Positions 1-6,536 of a DNA stretch of 25,007 nt are shown one piece after another. Below the pieces are notes generated by a model. It had not been told where the DNA came from, ran no database searches, and saw nothing but the letters and a program-made list of their open reading frames with translations. The stretch comes from Tenuifilum sp040752515 (GTDB lineage Bacteria > Bacteroidota > Bacteroidia > Bacteroidales > Tenuifilaceae). How positions within the stretch are numbered: position 1 is the stretch's first letter; each line of letters opens with the position of its first letter. Both the position numbers and the translations under genes were made by a program. Where the stretch lies: positions 1-25,007 of the forward strand of contig JBFMGQ010000039.1 of assembly GCA_040752515.1 (NCBI GenBank), given 5' to 3'.

Positions 1-23
1 TTTATTTCCTTATTTTTGCTCAT
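1..23 (-). CDS. Transposase N-terminus (partial, first 7 codons)
   Basis: The ORF opens at 23-21 and reads MSKNKEI before leaving the window. The same residues start the ORF at the right edge. Calling it a transposase rests on its position just inside a repeated element end, not on recognised protein domains. The start codon lies in the 3' arm of a hairpin (22-58). Confidence 0.5.
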
Positions 24-58
24 GTTGTGATTTTGTATGCAAAACAAATCTACAACAT
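22..58 (-). promoter_or_regulatory. Hairpin covering the transposase start codon (left copy)
   Basis: On the minus strand ATGTTGT (58-52), a one-base bulge and GATTT can pair with AAATC and ACAACAT (28-22), giving 12 base pairs around a loop of about 12 bases. The 3' arm includes the first two bases of the ATG. An alternative inner pairing is TTTTG with CAAAA. Translation start occlusion is a known way for insertion sequences to limit transposase made from read-through transcripts; applying it here is inference. Confidence 0.5.
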
Positions 59-156
59 CGGGGGCGAATCCTTCGGGTGAAACCCCCTTATTCTACTTTT
101 TTTTGTCGGACAGTAGTGATATTTAATAAGGTTCTATTGACTAAATACAGGAAGTT

Positions 157-191
157 AAAAAGGGTATTTGTAGTCCATAGATACCCTTTTT
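157..191 (-). terminator. Rho-independent terminator of the small barrel gene
   Basis: AAAAAGGGTAT at 157-167 and ATACCCTTTTT at 181-191 form a perfect 11-base inverted repeat with a 13-base loop. On the minus strand it follows the stop at 228 by about 35 bases and its 3' arm ends in a T run. The A/T-flanked stem could also act on the plus strand. Confidence 0.65.
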
Positions 192-227
192 AATATAGTA
201 AAACCAATTAAGAAGTTAGTTAGATTA

Positions 228-785
228 TTAATCTACCTTATTGTAAACCAAAGCAAGACCAAATCCTGCAAGTAGATCGCTGTAAGGGTAAACCATTACG
301 GAGACTTTAATCATAGGTTCTATAGAAAATTGGTTGTTCAGCCTTAACGATTTTGATAGTGCGCCCTGAACACCCAAAAGGTAAGTATCTTCTATGTGGT
401 AGTTGTTGATTTGTGCATTTTCATCGCTAACTGAAGCAACACCCCATCCTACATAATAGTTGTAATTAATTCCAAATGAAAGGTTTATGATCTGGCTTGA
501 GAATTTATACATAAATGGTACAACTAGGTACCTTTCATTTACATCAAAAACGTAAAGATCGTAGTTAATGCTAAATGCTCCATCGTTTTTTCTGATTTGG
601 TAAAATAAACCGGTTTCAAATTGGCTATGTTTGCTTAATGGTATATTAAGTTTTAATCCTACTTCCGGTAATAGTGACTCTATTTGATAGTTTGTGGTTA
701 TTTCAGTACCAATTGAAAAGTTCTGTGAGTTACCCATTTTTACAATTAACAAAATGGAAATCAAGACTATTATTGTTTTTTTCAT
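228..785 (-). CDS. Outer-membrane beta-barrel domain protein, function unknown
   Basis: A 185-residue protein with a clear signal peptide (MKK, then a hydrophobic stretch to about residue 19, likely cleaved before QNFSIG). The mature part alternates polar and hydrophobic residues in short strands. It has the GLFY, INYNYYVGWG and GFGLALVY strand patterns seen in small eight-strand outer-membrane barrels of Bacteroidota (PorT / OMP_b-brl type). Length is normal for these. It stands alone: the insertion-sequence end and a terminator lie downstream, and RNase G with its own terminator lies upstream. A promoter-like TATATTTG lies about 40 bases before the start. Ligand and role cannot be read from the sequence. 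Confidence 0.7.
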   Translation of the reverse strand: MKKTIIVLISILLIVKMGNSQNFSIGTEITTNYQIESLLPEVGLKLNIPLSKHSQFETGLFYQIRKNDGAFSINYDLYVFDVNERYLVVPFMYKFSSQIINLSFGINYNYYVGWGVASVSDENAQINNYHIEDTYLLGVQGALSKSLRLNNQFSIEPMIKVSVMVYPYSDLLAGFGLALVYNKVD

Positions 786-825
786 ATCGTTAAATATTAA
801 ATTAAAATATGATAAAAAAGTTTAA

Positions 826-833
826 CAAATATA
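826..833 (-). promoter_or_regulatory. -7 promoter element TATATTTG (small barrel gene)
   Basis: Perfect match to the Bacteroidota -7 consensus TAnnTTTG on the minus strand, 41-48 bases before the ATG at 785. The -33 box is weak (TTTA rather than TTTG). Prediction by motif only. Confidence 0.4.
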
Positions 834-982
834 CAAATTTCTTTCAGTATAATTTATAAACTCGAATAACTATAGTTTTGATCAGGTGTGTATAATGTTT
901 TTTATGCCTTAAAATAAACTCAATACTGAGTTCTAAATAATAATTGCTTTTAATATCACAGAGTATTGTTAATTTGGGAAAA

Positions 983-1008
983 AAGGGGTGTCCTGTCTGA
1001 CACCCCTT
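983..1008 (-). terminator. Rho-independent terminator of rng
   Basis: AAGGGGTGTC (983-992) and GACACCCCTT (999-1008) form a perfect 10-base stem with a 6-base loop. On the minus strand it starts 10 bases after the rng stop and runs into a T tract. It closes the HU / small basic protein / rng operon. Confidence 0.85.
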
Positions 1009-1017
1009 ATCGGTTGG

Positions 1018-2568
1018 CTAAAACTCTATCTCGTTATCGTTTTTATCGAAGAAATGGTACTCCAGAAAATGGTACGACGACATGGGCAACAGGTTGATAA
1101 TGCAGTTGAACTTAATGGCCCATTTAAACTGTTTTGAAATTAAGCCCTTTTTGAGGTAAGCTGCTATATAGGGATGCAGCTTAATGGTGATTGAGCGATA
1201 CTTTTTGGTGGCACAAATCAACGATAGTTGATTTTCTATTTGCTCGTCGAGCAGGATGGTGGCAGTAACCTTGCCGCTACCGTTGCAAACCGGACATTTC
1301 TCGCTGGTGTCGATATGCATTTCGGGGCGAACCCGTTGGCGCGTAATTTGCATGAGCCCGAACTTGGTTAGCGGCAGGATATTGTGCTTGGCGCGGTCGC
1401 GACTCATGAGTTCCTTCATGCGCTCGTACACCATTTGCTTATTCTCGTTGCTGTGCATGTCGATGAAATCGACAACAATAATCCCACCCATATCGCGCAA
1501 CCTAAGCTGTCGGGCAATCTCGTCCACTGCAGCAAGGTTTACCTCAAGAGCATTGGTTTCCTGGTCGTTCGACGACTTGGAGCGGTTACCGCTGTTCACA
1601 TCAATTACATGCAAAGCCTCAGTATGCTCAATAATAAGGTATGCACCACTCTTGATGGACACGGTTCGGCCAAAGAGCGACTTAATTTGCTTTTCTACGC
1701 CAAACTGGTCGAATATTGGCACATTACCGGTGTAGAGCTTTAGAATCTTTTCCTTTTCGGGTGCAATACTTTCGATGTACTCGCGTATTTCTTCGTAAAC
1801 ATTCTCGTCGTTTACGTGAATGCTGTTAAAAGAACCGTTAAGCATATCCCTCAGGATAGCCGACGTGCGTTTAATCTCGCTTGTTAAAAGAGCCGGGTAA
1901 CCAGGATTTTTTAGTTTTTCAATGGTGATTTCCCACCGTTTAATTAAGCTGCGCAGCTCAGCATCGAGCACTGCAACTTTTTTGCCTTCGGCGGCGGTAC
2001 GTACAATAACCCCAAAATTTTTGGGTAAAATACTTTCCATCAGCCTTTTGAGGCGTTTGCGTTCCTCGGGTGCTGTAATTTTCTGCGAGATAGATACCTT
2101 ATCGTTAAAAGGAACAAGTACGATGTTTCGGCCCGCAATGGAAATTTCGGAGGTAAGCCTTGGGCCCTTGGTCGAAATGGGCTCCTTGGCAATTTGCACC
2201 ATTACCGGCTGTCCGGTACTAAGCACATCGGTTATTTTCCCTCCCTTATCAATATCGGGCAGCATGCCGTATTTTGAGATGGGGATGGTTTTGCTTTTGC
2301 GCGAGTAATGATCCTGAACGTACTTCTGGAGTGTTTTAAACTGTGGCCCCAGATCGAGGTAGTGAAGGAATGCATCCTTTTCGTAACCCACATCTACAAA
2401 GGCTGCATTCAACCCGGGCATGATTTTTTTTACTTTACCGAGATAGATGTCGCCAACCGAGAACTGAACGTTGCTTCGCTCCTTGTTGAGCTCAACCAAC
2501 TGCTTATTTTCGAGCAGGGCAATCGCAACTTCAGTTTCACGAACATCGATAATTAGCTCGGTATTCAC
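1018..2568 (-). CDS. rng: Ribonuclease G (RNase E/G family)
   Basis: Endoribonuclease of the RNase E/G family, acting in mRNA decay and rRNA 5' processing. In order it shows: an N-terminal S1-type segment (VGDIYLGKVKKIMPGLNAAF, then the FVDVGYEKDAFLHY stretch); the catalytic Asp motifs VIDVNSG and VVDFIDM that bind magnesium; and CPVCNGSG, the Zn-link cysteine pair of the family. I place the start at a GTG (2568-2566), giving 516 residues beginning NTELIIDV, because that matches where family members begin. An in-frame TTG at 2607 would add 13 residues with no family similarity and would lie on the edge of a hairpin (2608-2633). It is the last gene of an operon after HU and the small basic protein and has its own terminator. 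The protein lacks the long RNase E scaffold tail, so RNase G is the better name. Confidence 0.93.
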   Translation of the reverse strand: MNTELIIDVRETEVAIALLENKQLVELNKERSNVQFSVGDIYLGKVKKIMPGLNAAFVDVGYEKDAFLHYLDLGPQFKTLQKYVQDHYSRKSKTIPISKYGMLPDIDKGGKITDVLSTGQPVMVQIAKEPISTKGPRLTSEISIAGRNIVLVPFNDKVSISQKITAPEERKRLKRLMESILPKNFGVIVRTAAEGKKVAVLDAELRSLIKRWEITIEKLKNPGYPALLTSEIKRTSAILRDMLNGSFNSIHVNDENVYEEIREYIESIAPEKEKILKLYTGNVPIFDQFGVEKQIKSLFGRTVSIKSGAYLIIEHTEALHVIDVNSGNRSKSSNDQETNALEVNLAAVDEIARQLRLRDMGGIIVVDFIDMHSNENKQMVYERMKELMSRDRAKHNILPLTKFGLMQITRQRVRPEMHIDTSEKCPVCNGSGKVTATILLDEQIENQLSLICATKKYRSITIKLHPYIAAYLKKGLISKQFKWAIKFNCIINLLPMSSYHFLEYHFFDKNDNEIEF

Positions 2569-2607
2569 TTTTTTAATGTGTTTATGGTTAGCGATTAAAC
2601 AATGCAA

Positions 2608-2633
2608 CCTAAAGCACCTTGAGGCACTTTAGG
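2608..2633 (-). promoter_or_regulatory. Hairpin between the small basic gene and rng
   Basis: On the minus strand CCTAAAGTGCC and GGTGCTTTAGG pair over 11 positions (two G-T wobbles) around a TCAA loop. It lies 32 bases after the small gene's stop and 40 before the rng GTG start. No good T tract follows, so it is a weak terminator at best. It could be an attenuator, a processing site, or a cleavage target through which RNase G controls its own message (as E. coli RNase E does through its leader); that is inference. Confidence 0.5.
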
Positions 2634-2665
2634 CTGCTTATTTCACCATGCTGATTAGCAAATGG

Positions 2666-2761
2666 TTATCTATTTTTCTTTTTATGGCGATTCTTACGTA
2701 GACGTTTTTTACGCTTGTGGGTTGCCATTTTGTGTCTTTTTCTCTTCTTTCCGCTTGGCAT
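2666..2761 (-). CDS. Small very basic ribosomal-type protein (AURKAIP1/COX24-like), 31 aa
   Basis: A 31-codon ORF starting ATG at 2761-2759 and ending TAA at 2666-2668. It begins MPSGKKRKRHKMATHKRKK, continues with more Arg/Lys and His, and ends in NR. About two thirds of the residues are Lys, Arg or His, with no hydrophobic core, as in short ribosomal proteins. The KRKRHKMATHKRKKR pattern resembles the AURKAIP1/COX24 (DUF1713, mS38-type) motif annotated in many Bacteroidota. It may correspond to the small extra protein reported on Bacteroidota ribosomes, but I am not certain of that identity. It sits 30 bases after HU and before rng, so it is probably co-transcribed. Confidence 0.8.
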   Translation of the reverse strand: MPSGKKRKRHKMATHKRKKRLRKNRHKKKNR

Positions 2762-2791
2762 TGTGGTAAATTTTGATTGTTAGTACTTAAA

Positions 2792-3079
2792 CTATTTCTT
2801 TACGTGGTTCTTAACCTTGTTTACAAACGACTTTGAAGGTTTGAAAGCAGGAATGAAGTGTTCAGGAATGATAATGGTAGTGTTCTTGGAAATGTTACGG
2901 GCAGTTTTTTTGGCACGCTTTTTCACAATAAAACTGCCAAAGCCCCGCAGATAAACATTTTTTTCCTTTACTAAGGAATCCTTAACGGCTTCCATGAAAG
3001 CCTCAACGGTTTTTTGTACTGCTACTTTCTCGATTCCAGTGCTTTTGGAAATCTCGTTTACGATATCAGCCTTTGTCAT
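2792..3079 (-). CDS. hup: HU family DNA-binding protein
   Basis: A 95-residue HU/IHF-type nucleoid protein that dimerises and bends DNA. The N-terminal helices (MTKADIVNEISKSTG onward) are typical. The signature RGFGSF at about 45-50 is followed by the basic beta arm (KKRAKKTARN, then IIIPEHFIPAFKPSK) that inserts in the minor groove. Length is standard. It is the first gene of the minus-strand operon with the small basic protein and rng, and is divergent from mutY. A perfect TATATTTG lies about 55 bases before its ATG. Whether it works as HU homodimer or as a specialised paralog cannot be judged here. Confidence 0.93.
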   Translation of the reverse strand: MTKADIVNEISKSTGIEKVAVQKTVEAFMEAVKDSLVKEKNVYLRGFGSFIVKKRAKKTARNISKNTTIIIPEHFIPAFKPSKSFVNKVKNHVKK

Positions 3080-3134
3080 TTTTGAAAATCTTTAGTTATC
3101 AATAAATTAGACAATTATTCACAAATTTGGATTG

Positions 3135-3142
3135 CAAATATA
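3135..3142 (-). promoter_or_regulatory. -7 promoter element TATATTTG (HU operon)
   Basis: Perfect TAnnTTTG on the minus strand, 56-63 bases upstream of the HU start. A TTTT about 20 bases further upstream is a near match to the -33 TTTG. It would drive HU, the small basic gene and rng. Confidence 0.5.
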
Positions 3143-3176
3143 CAAGTTTTGTATCGATTAATAAAACTGTTAAGAT

Positions 3177-3184
3177 TATTTTTG
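3177..3184 (+). promoter_or_regulatory. -7 promoter element TATTTTTG (mutY)
   Basis: Perfect TAnnTTTG on the plus strand, 31-38 bases before the mutY ATG. The nearest TTTG upstream (3148-3151) is 25 bases away, longer than usual. It is back to back with the HU promoter. Confidence 0.4.
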
Positions 3185-3215
3185 ACAAGATTTTTTTTTC
3201 TTTTGATTTGATAGT

Positions 3216-4292
3216 ATGGATTTTAGCTCAATACTTTTCAACTGGTATCATACTAATGCACGTGATTTGCCTTGGCGCAACACCACTAATCCATACCATA
3301 TTTGGGTATCGGAAGTGATACTCCAGCAGACAAGAGTGGTACAGGGCATTTCGTACTACTATCGTTTTATTGAGCGGTTCCCTACCATTCAGTCGCTAGC
3401 CCACGCTAATATTGATGATGTGATGAAGGTTTGGCAAGGCCTTGGCTACTATACAAGAGCCCGTAACCTTAAAGCTGGCGCTAATCAGGTTATTGATCAG
3501 TACAACGGTGCTTTGCCTAAAACCTACAAGGAGCTTTTGAGGATTAAAGGGCTAGGGGCTTACTCGGCTGCCGCCGTTGCCTCGTTCGCCTTTGGTGAGG
3601 CTGTCCCCGCAGTTGACGGAAACGTTTACCGAATCCTTTCGCGAATTTTTGGGGTATTCACTCCCATAGATACTACATCCGGTAAAAAGGAGTTTTTTGC
3701 CTTGGCAAATGAACTCATTCCTAAGAATGAGCCTGGGCGATTTAACCAAGCATTAATTGATTTTGGCGCATTGCAGTGTACCCCTAAATCGCCCCGATGC
3801 TCCGATTGCCCTTTTGCCGATTACTGCTATGCTTACAAGAACAATCTGATTGTTGCACTTCCTGTTAAAGGTAAAAAGAAACCGCCTGTTGAGCGATTCT
3901 TTTACTACTTTATGATTAAGCATAAAGGTCATACCTTTATAAAAAGGCGCGAAGAAAAGGATATATGGCATTCGCTTTATGAATTCCCCATGATTGAAAC
4001 AAATGCCAAATTGGCCCATGACCAATTGATTGAACGTATGGCCAGCCTTAACTTTTTATCGAACTCCACCGCTAAGGTTCTGAATATCTCTCAACCAATT
4101 CGCCATTTGTTGAGCCACCGAACTATCTGGGCAACATTTATTATTCTTGAGATTGATAGTCCTAATTACATCCTTACAAAAGAATTTGTTAGGGTTCCAA
4201 TTGGTGGTGTTAACGATTACTCGCTTCCAAGGCTCATTGATACATACATGGCCGCTGAACCGGTTATCAAATATTTTTCATCAAAAAAATAA
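3216..4292 (+). CDS. mutY: Adenine DNA glycosylase MutY
   Basis: Removes adenine mispaired with 8-oxoguanine in base-excision repair. Residues 1-210 are the HhH-GPD glycosylase domain. Glu33 in WVSEVILQQT matches the catalytic Glu. The helix-hairpin-helix runs LLRIKGLGAYSAAAV, followed by VDGNV with the catalytic Asp134. Four cysteines at 188, 195, 198 and 204 (C-x6-C-x2-C-x5-C) ligate the 4Fe-4S cluster. Residues from about 225 to 350 form the Nudix-like C-terminal domain that reads 8-oxoG (FIKRREEKDIWHSLYEFP, later IRHLLSHRTIWATF). Length 358 is normal. ATG at 3216 is kept because the family begins just before WY...LPWR. It is followed after 61 bases by ssb on the same strand. Confidence 0.95.
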   Translation: MDFSSILFNWYHTNARDLPWRNTTNPYHIWVSEVILQQTRVVQGISYYYRFIERFPTIQSLAHANIDDVMKVWQGLGYYTRARNLKAGANQVIDQYNGALPKTYKELLRIKGLGAYSAAAVASFAFGEAVPAVDGNVYRILSRIFGVFTPIDTTSGKKEFFALANELIPKNEPGRFNQALIDFGALQCTPKSPRCSDCPFADYCYAYKNNLIVALPVKGKKKPPVERFFYYFMIKHKGHTFIKRREEKDIWHSLYEFPMIETNAKLAHDQLIERMASLNFLSNSTAKVLNISQPIRHLLSHRTIWATFIILEIDSPNYILTKEFVRVPIGGVNDYSLPRLIDTYMAAEPVIKYFSSKK

Positions 4293-4353
4293 TTGTTTTT
4301 GAAAAATTTTTTACTTAAATTGTGTAATTGTAAATCAAAACAAACTTACAGGC

Positions 4354-4791
4354 ATGTCAGTAAACAAAGTTATTCTGGTAGGAAACGTTGGCAAGGACCC
4401 CGAAGTCCGTCACCTTGAAGGTGGAGCAACGGTAGCCCGTTTCACTTTAGCAACCAATGAGACCTATACCGATAAGTCGGGTAAAAAGGTAACCCAAACC
4501 GAATGGCACAACATTGTTGTTTGGCGTGGTTTGGCCGAGATTGCTGAGAAGTATGTTAAAAGTGGCAAGCTCCTTTACGTTGAAGGGCGCATACGTAATT
4601 CCTCGTACGAGGACAAGGATGGTAACAAGCGTTACACCACTGAGATACTTTGCGACAACTTCCGTTTTCTGGGCCCAAACACGAGTCAAGGAGAAAAACC
4701 AAGCACCTACAATGGAGTACAAGAAAACAATGCGGTTGCTGCTGAAAGCGACGCTGAAATTCCCCAACCCGACGATGATTTACCGTTCTAA
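4354..4791 (+). CDS. ssb: Single-stranded DNA-binding protein
   Basis: A 145-residue SSB that coats single-stranded DNA in replication, repair and recombination. The OB fold covers residues 1 to about 107 (MSVNKVILVGNVGKDPEVR, then TEWHNIVVW and LYVEGRIRNSSYEDKDG). A short disordered, acidic linker ends in DDDLPF, the conserved tail that docks partner proteins. Length is typical for Bacteroidota SSB. It follows mutY on the same strand and is closed by a strong terminator 2 bases after its stop. It could act with DprA, encoded at the other end of the window, on incoming single-stranded DNA, but nothing here links them directly. Confidence 0.96.
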   Translation: MSVNKVILVGNVGKDPEVRHLEGGATVARFTLATNETYTDKSGKKVTQTEWHNIVVWRGLAEIAEKYVKSGKLLYVEGRIRNSSYEDKDGNKRYTTEILCDNFRFLGPNTSQGEKPSTYNGVQENNAVAAESDAEIPQPDDDLPF

Positions 4792-4792
4792 A

Positions 4793-4829
4793 AAACAATA
4801 AACTCCGGAAAATCCGGAGTTTATTGTTT
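4793..4829. terminator. Bidirectional terminator between ssb and glmM
   Basis: A perfect 17-base inverted repeat (4793-4809 with 4813-4829) around a 3-base loop. It has a CTCCGG/CCGGAG core and AACAATAAA / TTTATTGTT flanks. The symmetric A/T ends allow it to stop both ssb (plus) and glmM (minus), which converge here. Confidence 0.9.
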
Positions 4830-4846
4830 ATCGGATTAGCGAAACC

Positions 4847-6226
4847 TTACTTTGTGGCTTCCTTAATTATTAGTTGAGCGAGTTCATTCGCTTTTTCAGC
4901 CGTTTTGGCTTCGGCATAAATACGAATGATAGGCTCAGTATTTGACTTTCGCATATGTACCCAACCCTCCGCAAAGTCGATACGCAAACCGTCGATGGTG
5001 TTGATTTTCTCGTTTGAGAAATTTCCCTTAAGCCGTTCTAGAACGGCATCGGGATTTAAACCCTGCTTAAGTTCCAATTTGTTTTTTGAGATGAAGTAGC
5101 TAGGGTATTGTTGGCGAAGCTCTGAGCATTTCATTCTGCTTTTGGCAAGGTGCGAAAGGAATAGGGCAATGCCAACAAGGGCGTCGCGTCCGTAATGCAG
5201 TTCTGGGAGTATTACACCGCCATTACCCTCGCCACCAATAACGGCATTCACCTCTTTCATTTTGGCAACCACGTTCACCTCGCCCACAGCTGATGCATAG
5301 TATTCCTTGCCGTATTTATGGGTAATATCGCGCAATGCGGCTGTACTCGAAAGGTTTGAAACGGTATTGCCCGGGTTCAGGCTAAGCACATAATCGGCAC
5401 ACGCAACCAGGGTGTATTCCTCACCAAACATGCTGCCATCCTCGTTGATAATGGCAAGCCTATCCACATCAGGGTCAACCACAAAGCCCACATCGGCTTT
5501 TTGTTCCTTTATTACCTTTGATATTTCAGTTAAATGCTCGGGGAGGGGTTCGGGATTGTGCGGAAAATCGCCTGTGGGGTCGGTGTAAAGTTCAACAATG
5601 CTTTTTACCCCCAAGGCCTTTAGTAAGCGAGGTAACGCTATTCCTCCAACCGAGTTTACGCAGTCGATGGCCACCTTAAAATTTGCCTTGCTAATGGCAT
5701 CAACATCAACGTATTTTAATTTTATGATTTGCTTAATATGCTCATCAACAAATGAGTATTCATCGTCAATGGCGCCAAGTTTGTCAACATCGGCAAACGA
5801 GAAATTTTCGCTCCCGGCAATTTCAAGAACCTGACGACCGTCGGTGTCGGAAAGAAACTCACCTTTCTCGTTCAGGAGCTTAAGGGCATTCCATTGACGG
5901 GGATTATGGCTAGCCGTTAGGATAATTCCACCATCGGTTTTTTCATGGATTACAGACATTTCAACGGTGGGTGTGGTGGCAAGGCCAAGGTTTAGAACAT
6001 CAACTCCGCATCCCATGAGGGTTCCAACAACAAGGCTGTTAGCCATTTCGCCCGATATGCGGGCATCGCGACCTACGGCAACCCTGCAGCGCTTACCCTT
6101 ATTACGTTGTTTTAGCCACTCTGCATAGGCTGCGGTAAACCTTACAATGTCAATTGGGGTGAGATTTTCACCAACTCTTCCGCCAATTGTACCCCGTATC
6201 CCTGATATCGATTTAATGAGAGTCAT
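4847..6226 (-). CDS. glmM: Phosphoglucosamine mutase
   Basis: A 459-residue alpha-D-phosphohexomutase. All four functional loops are present: the phosphoserine loop TASHNPRQWNALK (Ser106); the metal loop DPDVDR (Asp251, 253, 255); the sugar loop GEGNGG (Glu333, Asn335); and the phosphate loop RKSNTEPIIRIY (about 426-437). It most likely converts glucosamine-6-phosphate to glucosamine-1-phosphate for UDP-GlcNAc and cell-wall synthesis. The start MTLIKSISGIRGTIGG is the usual family N-terminus, so ATG 6226 is firm. Phosphomannomutase activity is the main alternative because the family is hard to split by sequence. It is monocistronic, with a candidate promoter at 6248-6276. Confidence 0.88.
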   Translation of the reverse strand: MTLIKSISGIRGTIGGRVGENLTPIDIVRFTAAYAEWLKQRNKGKRCRVAVGRDARISGEMANSLVVGTLMGCGVDVLNLGLATTPTVEMSVIHEKTDGGIILTASHNPRQWNALKLLNEKGEFLSDTDGRQVLEIAGSENFSFADVDKLGAIDDEYSFVDEHIKQIIKLKYVDVDAISKANFKVAIDCVNSVGGIALPRLLKALGVKSIVELYTDPTGDFPHNPEPLPEHLTEISKVIKEQKADVGFVVDPDVDRLAIINEDGSMFGEEYTLVACADYVLSLNPGNTVSNLSSTAALRDITHKYGKEYYASAVGEVNVVAKMKEVNAVIGGEGNGGVILPELHYGRDALVGIALFLSHLAKSRMKCSELRQQYPSYFISKNKLELKQGLNPDAVLERLKGNFSNEKINTIDGLRIDFAEGWVHMRKSNTEPIIRIYAEAKTAEKANELAQLIIKEATK

Positions 6227-6536
6227 CTGCTACTTGATTTAGTTACGCAAAAGTATAAAAATAGTCGCAGAGCAAATTTATCAATCAACTTTATTAACCG
6301 TAACATTTAAACAACTTGTTTCTATTGACTTATGGGATAGTCGTTTCGTCAATTGATTTTTTTCAATGGAGGATTCCTCAAAAAATATTTCTGCCTCTCC
6401 ATTTTTATTAGCTTGGTTGAATTTGTTAATTCATGGTACCTGGGTTAAATTTTGTTAGATATTCCAGAATGTGTATTTTGCTTTTGTTTAGACAATTAAG
6501 TATTCCTAATTTTAACTTGACAAATTGATTACAGCT
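6227..6536. other. Intergenic region between glmM and the patatin gene (310 bases)
   Basis: No gene seen. It holds the glmM promoter at its left end. A 7-base inverted repeat (AATGGAG 6365-6371, CTCCATT 6397-6403) followed by a short T run has unknown role. A plus-strand candidate promoter for the patatin gene is TTTG at 6451-6454, 19 bases, then TATTTTG at 6474-6480, one base short of TAnnTTTG. Confidence 0.5.
6248..6276 (-). promoter_or_regulatory. Promoter of glmM (TTTG -33, TACTTTTG -7)
   Basis: On the minus strand TTTG (6276-6273) is followed after 17 bases by TACTTTTG (6255-6248), a perfect TAnnTTTG. The -7 element lies 22-29 bases before the ATG. Spacing is slightly short of the usual 19 or so. 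Confidence 0.45.

Larger units (their letters stand above)
1..112 (-). mobile_element. Partial insertion sequence, 5' end, running off the window start
   Basis: Read on the minus strand, this stretch begins with TGTCCGAC (bases 112-105) and ends in an ORF start (ATG at 23-21). It matches the right edge of the window in inverted orientation. Bases 1-62 equal the complement of 24942-25003 except for one base (37 versus 24967), and both copies share the TGTCCGAC tip. A paired inverted sequence with a conserved tip followed by an ORF start is what the 5' end of an insertion sequence looks like. Most of the transposase lies outside, so the family cannot be assigned; an IS4-type element is only a guess. 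Bases 63-104 differ from the right copy. Confidence 0.7.

Noticed and set aside
1256..2556. Several plus-strand ORFs across the rng gene
   Set aside because: They are antisense to a well-supported RNase G with conserved motifs and have no recognisable domains of their own.
2569..2607. TTG start of rng giving 13 extra residues
   Set aside because: The extra residues have no family similarity, and the start abuts a hairpin; the GTG at 2568 matches the usual family N-terminus.
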